Position numbers and translations under genes: made by a program. Under the pieces are notes generated by a model. The model saw only the letters and a list, made by a program, of their open reading frames with translations. It did not search any database and was not told the origin of the DNA. 64,000 nt of DNA, taken from positions 3,842,093 to 3,906,092 of the forward strand of contig NZ_JAMOFV010000006.1 of assembly GCF_023656515.1 (NCBI RefSeq), given 5' to 3'. Source of the DNA: Clostridium swellfunianum. Lineage in GTDB: Bacteria; Bacillota; Clostridia; Clostridiales; Clostridiaceae. Positions 44,472 through 54,001 of the stretch are shown one piece after another; the first letter of the stretch is position 1, and each line of letters begins with the position of its first letter.

Positions 44472-45169
44472 ACATTTTCCTCCGTTACATCAAAGAAGAT
44501 TTGCTCTAGAGATTCTTTTCTATCTTCAAGCTCTTGCCTTGTTCCGGAGAGAATTATATTTCCTTCCTTCATAATAAGAACCTTGTCCCAGAATTCATCA
44601 ATACTGTCTATAATATGAGTGCTTATAAGAATAGAACAGCCGCTATCTCGAAGTTCTAAGAAGGCCTTCTTTAATTCTTTGATAGCTTTTGGATCAAGTC
44701 CAACAAGAGGCTCATCAAATAGTATTACTTTAGGCTTTACTATAAGAGCACAACAGATGCTTACTTTCTGCATCATACCTTTGGATAGCTCTTTTCCAAG
44801 TTTATTTCTTTTATCACTTAAATCAAAGCGTTCTAAAAGCTCCTCAGCTAATTCTCTATAGTTGGATATTCCATAAGCTGCAGCCATATACTCAATATGT
44901 TCATATACAGTGAGTAGGTCAAACATGGAAGGGACTTCTGGAACATAACCAAGAAATTTTTTAGCTTCAATGCTTTTGTTTTCATAACCATTTAGCTCTA
45001 TACTGCCTATATATTTTAATAGTCCAGCTATACATTTAATAGTAGTGCTTTTTCCGGCACCATTAGGACCAAGAAGCACAGCAATTTCACCATTATTTAC
45101 TTGAAAGCTTATACCTTTTACCACTTCTTCTTTACTGTATTTTTTGCGAAGATTTTTTACTGTAAGCAT
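44468..45169 (-). CDS. ABC transporter ATP-binding protein
   Basis: 233 residues. Walker A GPNGAGKST (34-42), Q-loop region LGYVPEVPSMFD, signature LSKGMMQK (about 132), Walker B VILFDEPLVGLDP (about 155-167) and H-loop ILISTHIID. It powers the permease encoded directly downstream. GGGGAAAA precedes the start. Resembles CcmA/EcsA-type exporters. No dedicated regulator is adjacent. Confidence 0.9.
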   Translation of the reverse strand: MLTVKNLRKKYSKEEVVKGISFQVNNGEIAVLLGPNGAGKSTTIKCIAGLLKYIGSIELNGYENKSIEAKKFLGYVPEVPSMFDLLTVYEHIEYMAAAYGISNYRELAEELLERFDLSDKRNKLGKELSKGMMQKVSICCALIVKPKVILFDEPLVGLDPKAIKELKKAFLELRDSGCSILISTHIIDSIDEFWDKVLIMKEGNIILSGTRQELEDRKESLEQIFFDVTEENV

Positions 45170-45348
45170 ATGTATTTTCCCCCTATAACGTACATAGTTT
45201 GTTACAATTATAACATAGTATAGAATAACATGGAAATTAAATTAAAAAGCTGAGTATTAAAACTAATGAAATTTAAAGTAAAACAAAAAAATAATAAAAT
45301 AATTTGTAGTAATAGCATTTTTTATTTATTTTTGGGGAAATTTAGTTG

Positions 45349-45377
45349 TTGAAATCAAGCAAAGATAATATTAATAT
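45349..45377 (+). promoter_or_regulatory. Sigma-A promoter of the ctsR operon
   Basis: TTGAAA (45349-45354), 17-nt spacer, TAATAT (45372-45377). The predicted start near 45384 falls at the CtsR box. Confidence 0.75.
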
Positions 45378-45385
45378 TAAATTAA

Positions 45386-45402
45386 GGTCAAAGAAGGTCA
45401 AA
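45386..45402 (+). promoter_or_regulatory. CtsR operator (heptad direct repeat)
   Basis: GGTCAAA (45386-45392), GAA, GGTCAAA (45396-45402): an exact CtsR box, A/G-GTCAAA repeat with a 3-nt gap, at the predicted transcription start. CtsR should bind here and block transcription until heat or stress inactivates it through McsB. Confidence 0.92.
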
Positions 45403-45430
45403 GTCAGCCTTGCTGAAAGGAGACACATAT

Positions 45431-45886
45431 ATGGCTAGATTATCAGATATAATTGAGAGTTTTATAAAACAGTTAATTGAGAGCAATAATGAAAGTGAGC
45501 TTCAAATACAAAGAAATGAGTTAGCAAATTATTTTAGTTGTGCTCCATCCCAAATAAATTATGTACTTACTACTCGCTTCAGCATAGATAAGGGTTATTA
45601 TATAGAGAGCAGAAGAGGGGGAGGAGGATATATTGTAATCAGAAAGCTGGAGTTTAGAGAAGATAAGGCTTTACATGAAGCTGTAAGTGAAAAAATAGGT
45701 TCAAGTCTTACTTATGACTCGGGGCTGCAAATAATAAATGGTCTTCTTGAACACAATATTTTAACACAAAGAGAATCAGATATAATGAAGATAGCGATTA
45801 ATGATAGAATTCTTGGAGCCTTAGAGAACAAAAATAAGTTAAGAGCTGATCTTTTAAAGGCGATGATTACAGCTATTATTTATTAG
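45431..45886 (+). CDS. ctsR: Transcriptional repressor CtsR
   Basis: 151 residues from ATG 45431 behind AAAGGAGA. ARLSDIIESFIKQLIESN and ANYFSCAPSQINYVLTTRFSIDKGYYIESRRGGGGYIVI are the characteristic CtsR N-terminus, with the Arg-Gly-Gly-Gly-Gly wing that recognises the heptads and senses heat. The C-terminal part binds McsB. It autoregulates through the box at 45386. First gene of the ctsR-mcsA-mcsB-clpC operon. Confidence 0.96.
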   Translation: MARLSDIIESFIKQLIESNNESELQIQRNELANYFSCAPSQINYVLTTRFSIDKGYYIESRRGGGGYIVIRKLEFREDKALHEAVSEKIGSSLTYDSGLQIINGLLEHNILTQRESDIMKIAINDRILGALENKNKLRADLLKAMITAIIY

Positions 45887-45965
45887 AAGAAATATTTATG
45901 GTATAATTTACCATGGAGTTTAGATATATCTATAGATAAATATTTTATTAATTGAGGTGATATGT

Positions 45966-46454
45966 ATGCTGTGTGAAAATTGCAATAAAAATGAAGCTAG
46001 TGTTCACTTTACCCAAATTATAAACGGAAAGAAACAAGAGCTTAATATATGCGAAAGCTGTGCAAAAGAAATAGATGGGTTTAATACCACTTTTTCTTTC
46101 CAAAATATTTTAAGTGGAATAATGGATTATATGAGTCCTGCCCAGCATATAAGCAAGGCTCAAGTGTTAACCTGTAAAAACTGCGGTACAACCTACGATG
46201 AGTTCAAAAAAAATGGTCTTGTAGGCTGCAGTGAGTGTTATAGTAGCTTTTGCTCTGTTTTAGCTCCTGTTATTAAGCGAGTTCAGGGAAATCTAGAGCA
46301 TACGGGAAAACTTCCTAAGAAGCTAGGAAAAGATATTATTGAAAAAAGAAGATTGGCAAAGCTTAAGGAAGAACTGCAAAAAGCTATTGCTAATGAAGAG
46401 TATGAAAAAGCTGCTCAAATTAGAGATGAAATAAAGTCAACTCAAAATGAATAA
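45966..46454 (+). CDS. mcsA: McsA: zinc-finger activator of McsB
   Basis: 162 residues from ATG 45966 (GAGGTG 6 nt upstream; a GTG nine bases earlier overlaps the site). Two zinc-binding CxxC pairs are at the N-terminus (MLCENCNKN and ICESCAKE), two more in CKNCGTTYDEF and VGCSECY, and a UVR motif (ANEEYEKAAQIRDEIK) is at the C-terminus. It activates the McsB protein-arginine kinase and helps deliver substrates to ClpC. Confidence 0.93.
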   Translation: MLCENCNKNEASVHFTQIINGKKQELNICESCAKEIDGFNTTFSFQNILSGIMDYMSPAQHISKAQVLTCKNCGTTYDEFKKNGLVGCSECYSSFCSVLAPVIKRVQGNLEHTGKLPKKLGKDIIEKRRLAKLKEELQKAIANEEYEKAAQIRDEIKSTQNE

Positions 46455-46461
46455 TGAATTA

Positions 46462-46484
46462 TTAATGCACTAAATGTGCTTTAA
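46462..46484 (+). promoter_or_regulatory. Hairpin between mcsA and mcsB
   Basis: TTAA-T-GCAC (46462-46470), loop TAAAT, GTGC-T-TTAA (46476-46484), then CGG. It resembles P1 of the fatty-acid leaders, but no matching second stem was found. Could be chance. Confidence 0.3.
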
Positions 46485-46524
46485 CGGCTAATATAAGGAA
46501 TCTAAACGGCGAAAGGAGGAAATT

Positions 46525-47562
46525 ATGAAGAATTGGATGAAGGCTCAAGGAATCAATAATGATATAGTTTTGAGCAGTAGAATACGCCTTGCTAGAAATT
46601 TAAAGAGTATTCCTTTTCCAGATAAGTTAGTTGAAGAAAAGGGGAAAGAGATTGTTAAACAGGTAGAGGATGCTTTTTATACGTCATCTCATACTGAAGA
46701 AGCTTATAAAAGCAAATATCTTTGGTTAAATGACCAGTGGACAAATCGCTCTTACTTCGAGAAGCATTTAATAAGTCATAAGCTTTTAATAAATCAAAGG
46801 AAATCAGCTTTTATAGTTGATAAAGACGAAGTGGTAAGTTTAATGATTAATGAAGAAGATCACATTAGGCTTCAATGTATTACTTCCGGCTATAATTTAG
46901 AGGAAACCTATGACATGGCTAATAAACTTGATAATCTTTTAGAGGAGAAGCTTGACTATGCATTTGATGAAAATTTAGGATATCTAACAGCATGCCCGAC
47001 AAATTTAGGTACAGGAATGAGAGCTTCAGTTATGCTTCATCTCCCTGCTCTTTCTATGAACAGTGATATGAATAGAGTGTTAAATGCTGTTACTCAGGTA
47101 GGTATGACTATAAGAGGTCTATTTGGAGAAGGCTCAAAGGCAGAAGGCGATTTATATCAAATATCAAATCAAATAACCCTTGGCTTAAGTGAAGAAGAAA
47201 TAATGAGCAATTTAAAAGCTGTAGTTAATCAGATTATTGATAGGGAACAATGGTCAAGAGAACAGCTATTAAAGAGCCATAGATATGAATTAGAAGATAG
47301 AATTTACAGATCCCTGGGAACTTTAAGGTATGCTATGCTTTTAACTTCAAAAGAATGCTTAAATCTCATTTCTGATGTAAGAATGGGAGTAGAAATGGGA
47401 ATAATCAAGGATGTAAGCCTTGATACACTTAACTATTTATTGGTTGGGACACAGCCGGCAACACTTCAGCTTATAGCGAATTCAGGCCTATCTGAAAAGG
47501 ATAGAGATATAAACAGAGCTAGGCTGGTTAGACAAAAGCTTGGAGGCAATAATATAGAATAA
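46525..47562 (+). CDS. mcsB: Protein-arginine kinase McsB
   Basis: 345 residues. ATP:guanidino phosphotransferase fold: [19 protein letters not shown] near 14-32 binds the nucleotide, and [21 protein letters not shown] is the conserved Cys-containing catalytic region. It phosphorylates arginines in CtsR and in misfolded proteins, marking them for ClpCP. AAAGGAGG precedes the ATG. Full length. Confidence 0.96.
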   Translation: MKNWMKAQGINNDIVLSSRIRLARNLKSIPFPDKLVEEKGKEIVKQVEDAFYTSSHTEEAYKSKYLWLNDQWTNRSYFEKHLISHKLLINQRKSAFIVDKDEVVSLMINEEDHIRLQCITSGYNLEETYDMANKLDNLLEEKLDYAFDENLGYLTACPTNLGTGMRASVMLHLPALSMNSDMNRVLNAVTQVGMTIRGLFGEGSKAEGDLYQISNQITLGLSEEEIMSNLKAVVNQIIDREQWSREQLLKSHRYELEDRIYRSLGTLRYAMLLTSKECLNLISDVRMGVEMGIIKDVSLDTLNYLLVGTQPATLQLIANSGLSEKDRDINRARLVRQKLGGNNIE

Positions 47563-47588
47563 AAAATATTTTACAGGTGGTGATTTTT

Positions 47589-50048
47589 ATGATGTTCTCA
47601 AGATTTACAGAGAGGGCACAAAAGGTTATTATGTATGCTCAGCAGGAAGCGCAAAGCTTTCAGCATGGCTACGTTGGAACTGAACACATACTTCTTGGTA
47701 TCCTAAGAGAAGAAGATGGAATAGCTAAAAAACTTTTAAACAATTCTGGAATAGCTATAGAAAGCGTTAGGAATTTAGTTGAGGAGTATGAAGGCAAAGG
47801 CGATGCTGACTTGTTTAAAAGCGAAATTCCTTTAACTCCTAGGACAAAGAGGCTTTTAGAATTAAGTTTGCTTGAATCCAGAAATCTTGGACACAACTAT
47901 ATAAGCCCAGAGCATATTTTACTAGCATTAATTAGGGAATCAGAAGGAGTTGCTTACACAATACTTAGCAATTTAGGGGCTGATTTTGATAAGCTTAGAA
48001 AAGAAATAGTAAATAACATGGCAGGCGGTGCTCCAGGAGATCAGCCAAGTGCTGCTAATGCGGTTCCTCATAAGGCTAATGGTGGAGGTGCGACACCTAA
48101 CCTTGACCAGTTTGGAAGAGATTTAACAGGTATGGCTGCAGAGGGTAAGCTTGATCCTGTTATAGGAAGAGATAAAGAAACACAGAGACTATTAGAAATA
48201 TTAAGCAGAAGAATTAAGAATAATCCTTGTCTAATCGGTGATCCTGGTGTTGGCAAGACAGCAGTTGTTGAAGGTTTAGCACAAAGGATTGTATCAGGAA
48301 ATATTCCTGAAATATTAAAGGGTAAGAGAGTAGTAACACTAGATCTTTCATCTATGGTAGCAGGTTCAAAGTACAGAGGGGAGTTTGAAGATAGGCTTAA
48401 GAAGGTAATGGAGGAAATAAGAAAGGCTGGCAATGTAATTTTATTCATTGATGAAATTCATACAATTATCGGAGCAGGTGGAGCAGAAGGTGCAATAGAT
48501 GCTTCCAATATATTAAAGCCAGCACTTGCAAGAGGAGAAATCCAGTGCATAGGTGCTACAACAATTGACGAATATAGAAAGCATATAGAAAAGGATTCTG
48601 CTTTGGAAAGAAGATTTCAGCCTATAACAGTTGGAGAGCCAACAAAGGAGGAAGCTCTTCAAATTCTTATGGGATTAAGAGATAAATATGAAGCTCACCA
48701 CAGAGTTAACATTACTGACGAGGCATTACAAGCTGCTGTTAATTTGTCAGATCGATATATTACAGACAGATATCTTCCAGACAAGGCTATAGACCTTATC
48801 GATGAGGCAGCTGCAAAGGTAAGAATAGCAAACCTTACTGCACCTCCTGATTTAAAGGAGCTTGAAGAGGAAATAGAAAAAGCTACTAAGGAAAAAGAAG
48901 ATGCAATAAGAGTTCAAGACTTTGAAAAGGCTGCAAGACTTAGAGACACAGAAAAAGAATTAAAAGATAAGCTTGAAAGCCAAAAGGGAAATTGGAAGGC
49001 TCAAAGCGAAGGCTCAACTCATCATACGGTTAGTGAGCCAGAAATTGCGGCAGTAGTCTCAAGATGGACTAATGTTCCTGTCGAAAAACTTACTGAAAAA
49101 GAATCAGAAAGATTACTAAAGCTGGAAGAAATTCTTCATAATAGAGTAATAGGTCAGGAGGAAGCTGTTAAGTCTATTTCTAGAGCAGTGAGACGTTCAA
49201 GAGTAGGGCTTAAGGATCCTAAGAGACCAATAGGCTCCTTCATATTTCTTGGACCAACAGGTGTAGGCAAAACTGAGCTTTCAAAGGCTCTTGCCGAGGC
49301 TATGTTTGGTGATGAAAATAATATGATAAGAGTTGATATGTCAGAGTATATGGAGAAGCACGCAGTATCCAGACTTATAGGTTCTCCTCCAGGATATGTT
49401 GGCTATGATGAGGGAGGACAATTAACTGAAAAAGTTAGAAGAAATCCTTACTCTGTAGTTTTATTTGATGAAATTGAAAAAGCACATCCAGACGTATTTA
49501 ATATTCTTCTCCAAATCCTTGAAGATGGAAGACTTACAGATGGAAAAGGAAAGACTGTAGATTTTAAGAACACTATTGTTATAATGACTTCAAACGTAGG
49601 TGCAAGTACAATCAGGAAGCAGAAGACTCTAGGCTTTGCAACTTACAGCGATAAGGAAGCTGAGAATGAATACGAAAAGATGAAGGAAAATGTTATGGAT
49701 GAACTTAAGCGTTCCTTTAGACCAGAATTCCTTAATAGAATTGATGACATCATTGTATTCCATCAGCTAGCAGAAGGGGACTTGAAGCATATAGTTAAGC
49801 TTATGCTTAAGACTGTTGCTGACAGAATTAAAGAGCAGGATATCACCCTTCAATTTGCAGAAGGTGCTGAAGAATACCTTTCAAAGGAAGGCTATGATAT
49901 AACCTATGGTGCAAGACCGCTTAGAAGGGCAATAACTAAGGCTGTAGAAGATAGGCTTTCGGAGGAAATATTAAGAGGAAACATTAAGAGAGGCGATATA
50001 GTTAAGGTTACTGCAGAAAATAATCAGTTGAAGTTTGAAAGGGTTTAG
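47589..50048 (+). CDS. clpC: ATP-dependent Clp protease ATPase subunit ClpC
   Basis: 819 residues from ATG 47589, with AGGTGG 8 nt upstream; GTG codons at 47577 and 47580 lie inside the site. Clp_N repeats (about 1-145), first AAA+ module (Walker [14 protein letters not shown]), a UVR motif ([19 protein letters not shown] near 435), and second AAA+ module ([28 protein letters not shown]). C-terminal GARPLRRAI is the sensor II. It unfolds arginine-phosphorylated proteins for ClpP, which is not encoded here. Confidence 0.97.
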   Translation: MMFSRFTERAQKVIMYAQQEAQSFQHGYVGTEHILLGILREEDGIAKKLLNNSGIAIESVRNLVEEYEGKGDADLFKSEIPLTPRTKRLLELSLLESRNLGHNYISPEHILLALIRESEGVAYTILSNLGADFDKLRKEIVNNMAGGAPGDQPSAANAVPHKANGGGATPNLDQFGRDLTGMAAEGKLDPVIGRDKETQRLLEILSRRIKNNPCLIGDPGVGKTAVVEGLAQRIVSGNIPEILKGKRVVTLDLSSMVAGSKYRGEFEDRLKKVMEEIRKAGNVILFIDEIHTIIGAGGAEGAIDASNILKPALARGEIQCIGATTIDEYRKHIEKDSALERRFQPITVGEPTKEEALQILMGLRDKYEAHHRVNITDEALQAAVNLSDRYITDRYLPDKAIDLIDEAAAKVRIANLTAPPDLKELEEEIEKATKEKEDAIRVQDFEKAARLRDTEKELKDKLESQKGNWKAQSEGSTHHTVSEPEIAAVVSRWTNVPVEKLTEKESERLLKLEEILHNRVIGQEEAVKSISRAVRRSRVGLKDPKRPIGSFIFLGPTGVGKTELSKALAEAMFGDENNMIRVDMSEYMEKHAVSRLIGSPPGYVGYDEGGQLTEKVRRNPYSVVLFDEIEKAHPDVFNILLQILEDGRLTDGKGKTVDFKNTIVIMTSNVGASTIRKQKTLGFATYSDKEAENEYEKMKENVMDELKRSFRPEFLNRIDDIIVFHQLAEGDLKHIVKLMLKTVADRIKEQDITLQFAEGAEEYLSKEGYDITYGARPLRRAITKAVEDRLSEEILRGNIKRGDIVKVTAENNQLKFERV

Positions 50049-50072
50049 GATAAAATAAAAGCAACATTAAAG

Positions 50073-50112
50073 AAAGGGCATAAGACCTCGGTTTTGTGTC
50101 CTTTTTATTAAA
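50073..50112 (+). terminator. Intrinsic terminator of the ctsR operon
   Basis: A stem of about 15 bp with several G-T pairs (50073-50087 with 50090-50104), tight loop, then TTTATT. Follows the clpC stop. Confidence 0.8.
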
Positions 50113-50116
50113 TTTT

Positions 50117-50144
50117 AGGGGCATAATGATTAATAATCATTACG
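50117..50144. repeat. Palindromic element, copy 2 (upstream of the pbp gene)
   Basis: AGG, two bases, then a 23-nt core 50122-50144 around a 19-nt palindrome (50124-50142, arms TAATGATTA/TAATCATTA), with the same outer A-C mismatch and C-G pair as at 36183-36210. Confidence 0.55.
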
Positions 50145-50178
50145 TGACTCCAGAGATCTACAAGGAGTGATGTATCAA

Positions 50179-52215
50179 GTGAAAAAGAAATATTTGTTTT
50201 TATGTTTAAGTTTATTTGTTTTTATATTTTCTTTTGTTGGCTGCTCTAAAGATAAAAATCCTAAGGAGAGCTTTGATGCTTTTGTGAAAGCTCTAGAGGA
50301 AGGCGGATATTCTTCCATGTATAGCCAACTTTCTAGTGAGACAAAGAAATCTATTGATGAAAAGTATTTTGTAGATACATATAAAAATATTTATGGTAAT
50401 GCTAAGGTGAGCAAAGTTTCCGTGTCTCCTCAGTATCCAGAAAAACTTAAAGATGATGGCAACGGTATGCTTCGCTTCCCTGCAAATATTACAATAGATA
50501 CTCCTGCTGGTACAAAACAGTTTACATATGAAGTTAATCTAGTTAAAGAAAAAGTAGGAAAAACAAAGGAATGGTTTATAGTTTGGGATGAAAAAATGGT
50601 GTTTCCTGAGCTTGAAAAGGGCGATAAGGTTGTATATGAAAAGCAGATAGGAAAACGTGGTGAAATTAAGGACAGAAACGGAGTTTCCCTTGCTGCTAAT
50701 ACAGAAGCAGTAACAATCTATGTTGTTCCACAAGAGATTGCGCCGGAAAGAGATAAGACCATCGCTCATTTAGCTGAAACCTTAGGAATGACCGTAGAAC
50801 AAATTAATGCTATTTTAAATCAGCAGTGGGTGAAAAATAATCCAGCACAAGGTGTTCCTATTATGGATGTAGCTAGAGATGAAATGCCAAAAATAATTAA
50901 GGCACAGGAGCCAAAAGGTGTTAAAGGGCAAGCAGCTTCTAAACTTTTAAGGAGATACCCGGCAGGAACTGCAGCAGCTCACCTCATAGGATATATAGGT
51001 AAAATTAATGCAGAGGAATTAAAGACCTTGCAGGCGCAGGGATATGATGAAAATGACTATATTGGAAGAGATGGATTGGAGAAAGTTTTTGAAAGCAGGT
51101 TAAAGGGAGAAATTGGTGGGACAATCTATACTGCTGATAGTAAAGGAAAGAAGAAGAGCACAGTTCTTAAAAAGGAACCCAAAAACGGGGAGAATATTGC
51201 TTTAACTATAGATATTAACATGCAGAAGGATATATATTCTCAGTTTGGTGAAGACAGCGGTACCTCTGTTGCAGTTCATCCTAAGACAGGAGAGGTACTT
51301 GCAATGGTAAGTAGTCCTTCATATGATCCAAATAAGTTTGTATCAGGAATTAGCAGTAAGGAATATAAGGATTTAGAAAGTAATCCAAAGAAGCCTTTTT
51401 TAAGAAGATATGAAAATGCTATTGTTCCAGGCTCAGTTTTCAAACCAATTACTGCAGCAATTGGTTTAAAGACAGGAAAGTTAAATCCTGCTGCTGAGAT
51501 TAAAATTCAAGGGAATTCCTGGCAAAGGGATGCATCTTGGGGAAAGTACAGCATAACTAGAGTAAGTTCAGAAGATGAATCGGTAAATCTTTTAGATGCT
51601 TTCGTTCGATCAGATAATATCTATTTTGCTCAAACTGCTTTAGCCATTACAAAAGATGCATTCTTAAGTGGGGTTAAGGAATTCGGGATAGGTGATAAGA
51701 TTCCATTTTCATTAGGCCTTTCTCAATCTCAGGTTGGAAAGCTTGAGAAAGATGTAGAGCTTGCTGATAGTGGTTATGGGCAAGATAAGATACTTATGAA
51801 TCCACTTCATCTAGCATTGATATACAGCTCTTTTGTTAATGAAGGAAATATTATGGCGCCTATTCTGGAGATGAAGGATAAAACAGATTCTCTTAAGGTA
51901 TGGAAAGAAAAGGTGATTTCTAAGGAAATTGCTGATACCATAGTTAATGATTTAGTTCAAGTAGTTGAAAATCAAAAGGGAACAGCACATGAGGCTCAAA
52001 TACCAGGCCTTTCTTATGCAGGAAAGACTGGTACAGCAGAAATAAAGAAGAGTCAAGATGATACAACTGGTACAGAAAATGGGTGGTATGCTGCAGTGAA
52101 TGTAAACAATCCTAAGGTTGCCATAGTAATGATGATTGAAGATGTTAAGGGCAGAGGCGGGAGTCACTATTTGCTGCCGAAGGTTAAGAATATTTTAAGT
52201 AAATACGGGAAGTAA
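50179..52215 (+). CDS. Class B penicillin-binding protein with MecA-like N-terminal domain
   Basis: 678 residues from GTG 50179 (AAGGAG 11 nt upstream). A lipoprotein-like signal peptide ends in FSFVGC. An NTF2-like MecA_N domain lies near 25-140, a PBP dimerisation domain near 145-330, and a transpeptidase domain with S419-V-F-K422, S478-D-N480 and K616-T-G618. These three motifs are intact, so it should be an active peptidoglycan transpeptidase. Enzymes with the MecA_N domain are often of low beta-lactam affinity (PBP2a, PBP3-like), but affinity cannot be read from sequence alone. It stands between clpC and nagR-nagB. Confidence 0.88.
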   Translation: MKKKYLFLCLSLFVFIFSFVGCSKDKNPKESFDAFVKALEEGGYSSMYSQLSSETKKSIDEKYFVDTYKNIYGNAKVSKVSVSPQYPEKLKDDGNGMLRFPANITIDTPAGTKQFTYEVNLVKEKVGKTKEWFIVWDEKMVFPELEKGDKVVYEKQIGKRGEIKDRNGVSLAANTEAVTIYVVPQEIAPERDKTIAHLAETLGMTVEQINAILNQQWVKNNPAQGVPIMDVARDEMPKIIKAQEPKGVKGQAASKLLRRYPAGTAAAHLIGYIGKINAEELKTLQAQGYDENDYIGRDGLEKVFESRLKGEIGGTIYTADSKGKKKSTVLKKEPKNGENIALTIDINMQKDIYSQFGEDSGTSVAVHPKTGEVLAMVSSPSYDPNKFVSGISSKEYKDLESNPKKPFLRRYENAIVPGSVFKPITAAIGLKTGKLNPAAEIKIQGNSWQRDASWGKYSITRVSSEDESVNLLDAFVRSDNIYFAQTALAITKDAFLSGVKEFGIGDKIPFSLGLSQSQVGKLEKDVELADSGYGQDKILMNPLHLALIYSSFVNEGNIMAPILEMKDKTDSLKVWKEKVISKEIADTIVNDLVQVVENQKGTAHEAQIPGLSYAGKTGTAEIKKSQDDTTGTENGWYAAVNVNNPKVAIVMMIEDVKGRGGSHYLLPKVKNILSKYGK

Positions 52216-52224
52216 CAGTGAGTG

Positions 52225-52312
52225 AAGAGTGAGATAATAGATGTAAGGTAGCATGAGTTGTAAAATACTCCTGGGGAGCCTTCTGACGTTAGATGTTCAC
52301 TCTTTTATTTTA
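52225..52312 (+). terminator. Possible terminator after the pbp gene
   Basis: AAGAGTGA (52225-52232) pairs with TCACTCTT (52297-52304) over a long interior that includes CTCC-TGG-GGAG, then TTATTTTAC. Weak. Confidence 0.35.
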
Positions 52313-52334
52313 CTTTAATTATTGAATTATTTAC

Positions 52335-52370
52335 ACTGGTCTAGACATCTATAGGTATATAGGTTATAAT
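52335..52370 (+). promoter_or_regulatory. Promoter and DasR/NagR-type operator of nagR-nagB
   Basis: ACTGGTCTAGACATCT (52335-52350) matches 14 of 16 bases of the dre-site consensus for GntR/HutC-type amino-sugar regulators. It overlaps TAGACA (52342-52347), a -35 that lies 17 nt before TATAAT (52365-52370). Bound regulator should block polymerase. Confidence 0.82.
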
Positions 52371-52388
52371 AAGTTTAAGGAGTGGTTA

Positions 52389-53117
52389 ATGTTGAGCATA
52401 GATAAAAATAGTCCAATTCCCGTTTATTATCAGTTAAAGGAAGACATTAAGGGTAAGATAAGTAAAGGATTTTGGAAGGCTGGTCAATGTATCGACAGCG
52501 AAAGAGAGCTTTCTGAACAGTATGGAGTTAGCAGAATGACTGTTAGACAGGCGTTAGGGGAGCTCGTTCAGGAAGGTGTGCTCCATAGAGAAAAAGGGAA
52601 AGGTACCTTTGTTTGTGAGCCTAAAGTGAAGCAGACAGACATAATGAGCTTTTCTGAAATGGTTAGAAAGATGGGGTTAACACCACGAACTGAGGTTAGG
52701 GACTTTGAGAAAGTTCTAACACCTGAACATATAGCTGATTTAATTCCTTTTGAAGAGGTCTATAAGATAGACAGATTGAGAATTGTTGGAGAAGATGTTA
52801 TAGCAAATGAAATAATTTATATACCATGCGATTATTGTGGTTACATTAATGCAGATAAGCTAAAACACTCCTTTTACGATATATTAAAGGACTACGGTTA
52901 CGTGGTAGATCACTCAGAAGCTTCAATTCAAGCAGTATTGATGGATGAGGAGTATAAAAAATTATTTAATACAAATAAAAAGCTTCCTCTTATAAAGGTA
53001 TTCAGCAAAAATATTACTAATGAGGGCAGACTTTTATTTATAGAGGAATCAATCTATAGGTCAGATAAATATATTTTTGAGGTCAACATATTTAGAAGAG
53101 AGGGAAAAATAAGATGA
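52389..53117 (+). CDS. nagR: GntR/HutC family regulator (NagR/DasR-like)
   Basis: 242 residues, starting at ATG 52389 behind AAGGAG; a TTG follows at once. The N-terminal winged helix is QLKEDIKGKISKGFWKAGQCIDSERELSEQYGVSRMTVRQALGELVQEGVLHREKGKGTFV. The C-terminal UTRA effector domain covers about 90-240. In NagR/DasR relatives glucosamine-6-P or N-acetylglucosamine-6-P releases the repressor. It overlaps nagB by 4 nt and has a dre-site in its promoter. Confidence 0.9.
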   Translation: MLSIDKNSPIPVYYQLKEDIKGKISKGFWKAGQCIDSERELSEQYGVSRMTVRQALGELVQEGVLHREKGKGTFVCEPKVKQTDIMSFSEMVRKMGLTPRTEVRDFEKVLTPEHIADLIPFEEVYKIDRLRIVGEDVIANEIIYIPCDYCGYINADKLKHSFYDILKDYGYVVDHSEASIQAVLMDEEYKKLFNTNKKLPLIKVFSKNITNEGRLLFIEESIYRSDKYIFEVNIFRREGKIR

Positions 53118-53875
53118 GAGTAATAGTTGCAAAAAATTATGAAGAAATGAGCAGAATAGCAGCGATGGAAATAGCAAAGCTTTTATATGTTAAACCAGAA
53201 GCGATACTAGGACTTGCTACTGGAAGCACACCTGAAGGTGTATATAAAGAATTAATTGAGTTAAACAAAGAGAATAGAGTAGATTTTTCTAGAGTTACTA
53301 CTTATAACTTAGATGAGTATAAGGGTTTAACTGGAGATCATGCTCAAAGTTACAGATATTTTATGAATACAAGACTGTTTAACCATGTAAATATTGATAA
53401 GAATAGAAGTCATGTACCAAATGGAGTGGCAGATGACTTTGAAAAAGAATGTGACGAGTATGATGCGGCAATAGAAAATGCAGGAGGAATAGACCTTCAG
53501 CTTTTAGGAATAGGTAGAAACGGTCATATAGGTTTTAATGAACCTTCAGATTTTTTAAACTTAAATACTCACGTTACTGATCTTACTGAGGATACTATTA
53601 AAGTTAATTCACGATTCTTCGATAATATCGATGAAGTTCCAACTCAAGCTATAACTATGGGGCTTGGCAGCATAATGAAGGCCAAGAAGATAATTCTTCT
53701 TGCAAGTGGTGAATCTAAGGCTGAGATTATTGCAAAGCTCGTTGAAGAAAAGATAAGCACAAGAATACCTGCTTCAATGCTGCAAGTGCATCCAAATGTA
53801 CTTGTAATTGTGGATCAAGAGGCAGCAGCCCTTTTAAAAAACACTTCAAACGACGGAATAGAATATTTAAAGTAA
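53114..53875 (+). CDS. nagB: Glucosamine-6-phosphate deaminase
   Basis: 253 residues. The fold motifs LGLATGSTPEGVYKEL, TYNLDEYKGLTGDHAQSY and GIGRNGHIGFNEP (catalytic Asp and His) are those of NagB, which converts glucosamine-6-phosphate to fructose-6-phosphate and ammonia. It overlaps the regulator by 4 nt (ATGA). No nagA is next to it in this window, so deacetylation must be encoded elsewhere. A strong terminator follows. Confidence 0.96.
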   Translation: MRVIVAKNYEEMSRIAAMEIAKLLYVKPEAILGLATGSTPEGVYKELIELNKENRVDFSRVTTYNLDEYKGLTGDHAQSYRYFMNTRLFNHVNIDKNRSHVPNGVADDFEKECDEYDAAIENAGGIDLQLLGIGRNGHIGFNEPSDFLNLNTHVTDLTEDTIKVNSRFFDNIDEVPTQAITMGLGSIMKAKKIILLASGESKAEIIAKLVEEKISTRIPASMLQVHPNVLVIVDQEAAALLKNTSNDGIEYLK

Positions 53876-53880
53876 TTAAT

Positions 53881-53923
53881 AGCTTGTAAAATCCTAATAA
53901 GGATCTTACAAGCTAATTTTTTG
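53881..53923 (+). terminator. Intrinsic terminator after nagB
   Basis: AGCTTGTAA (53881-53889) pairs with TTACAAGCT (53906-53914), inner ATCC/GGAT pairs, loop TAATAA, then AATTTTTTG. Confidence 0.92.
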
Positions 53924-54001
53924 CTTGATTAAGCGATACATAAATAGGAAAATATATTAGATAGTATTATTTTAGTACAAAAGCATAAGGGAGATAGTTT
54001 T

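Noticed and set aside
45170..45348. CRISPR or repeat array in AT-rich spacer before ctsR
   Set aside because: Only two ACATAGT direct repeats and A-runs; no regular spacing.
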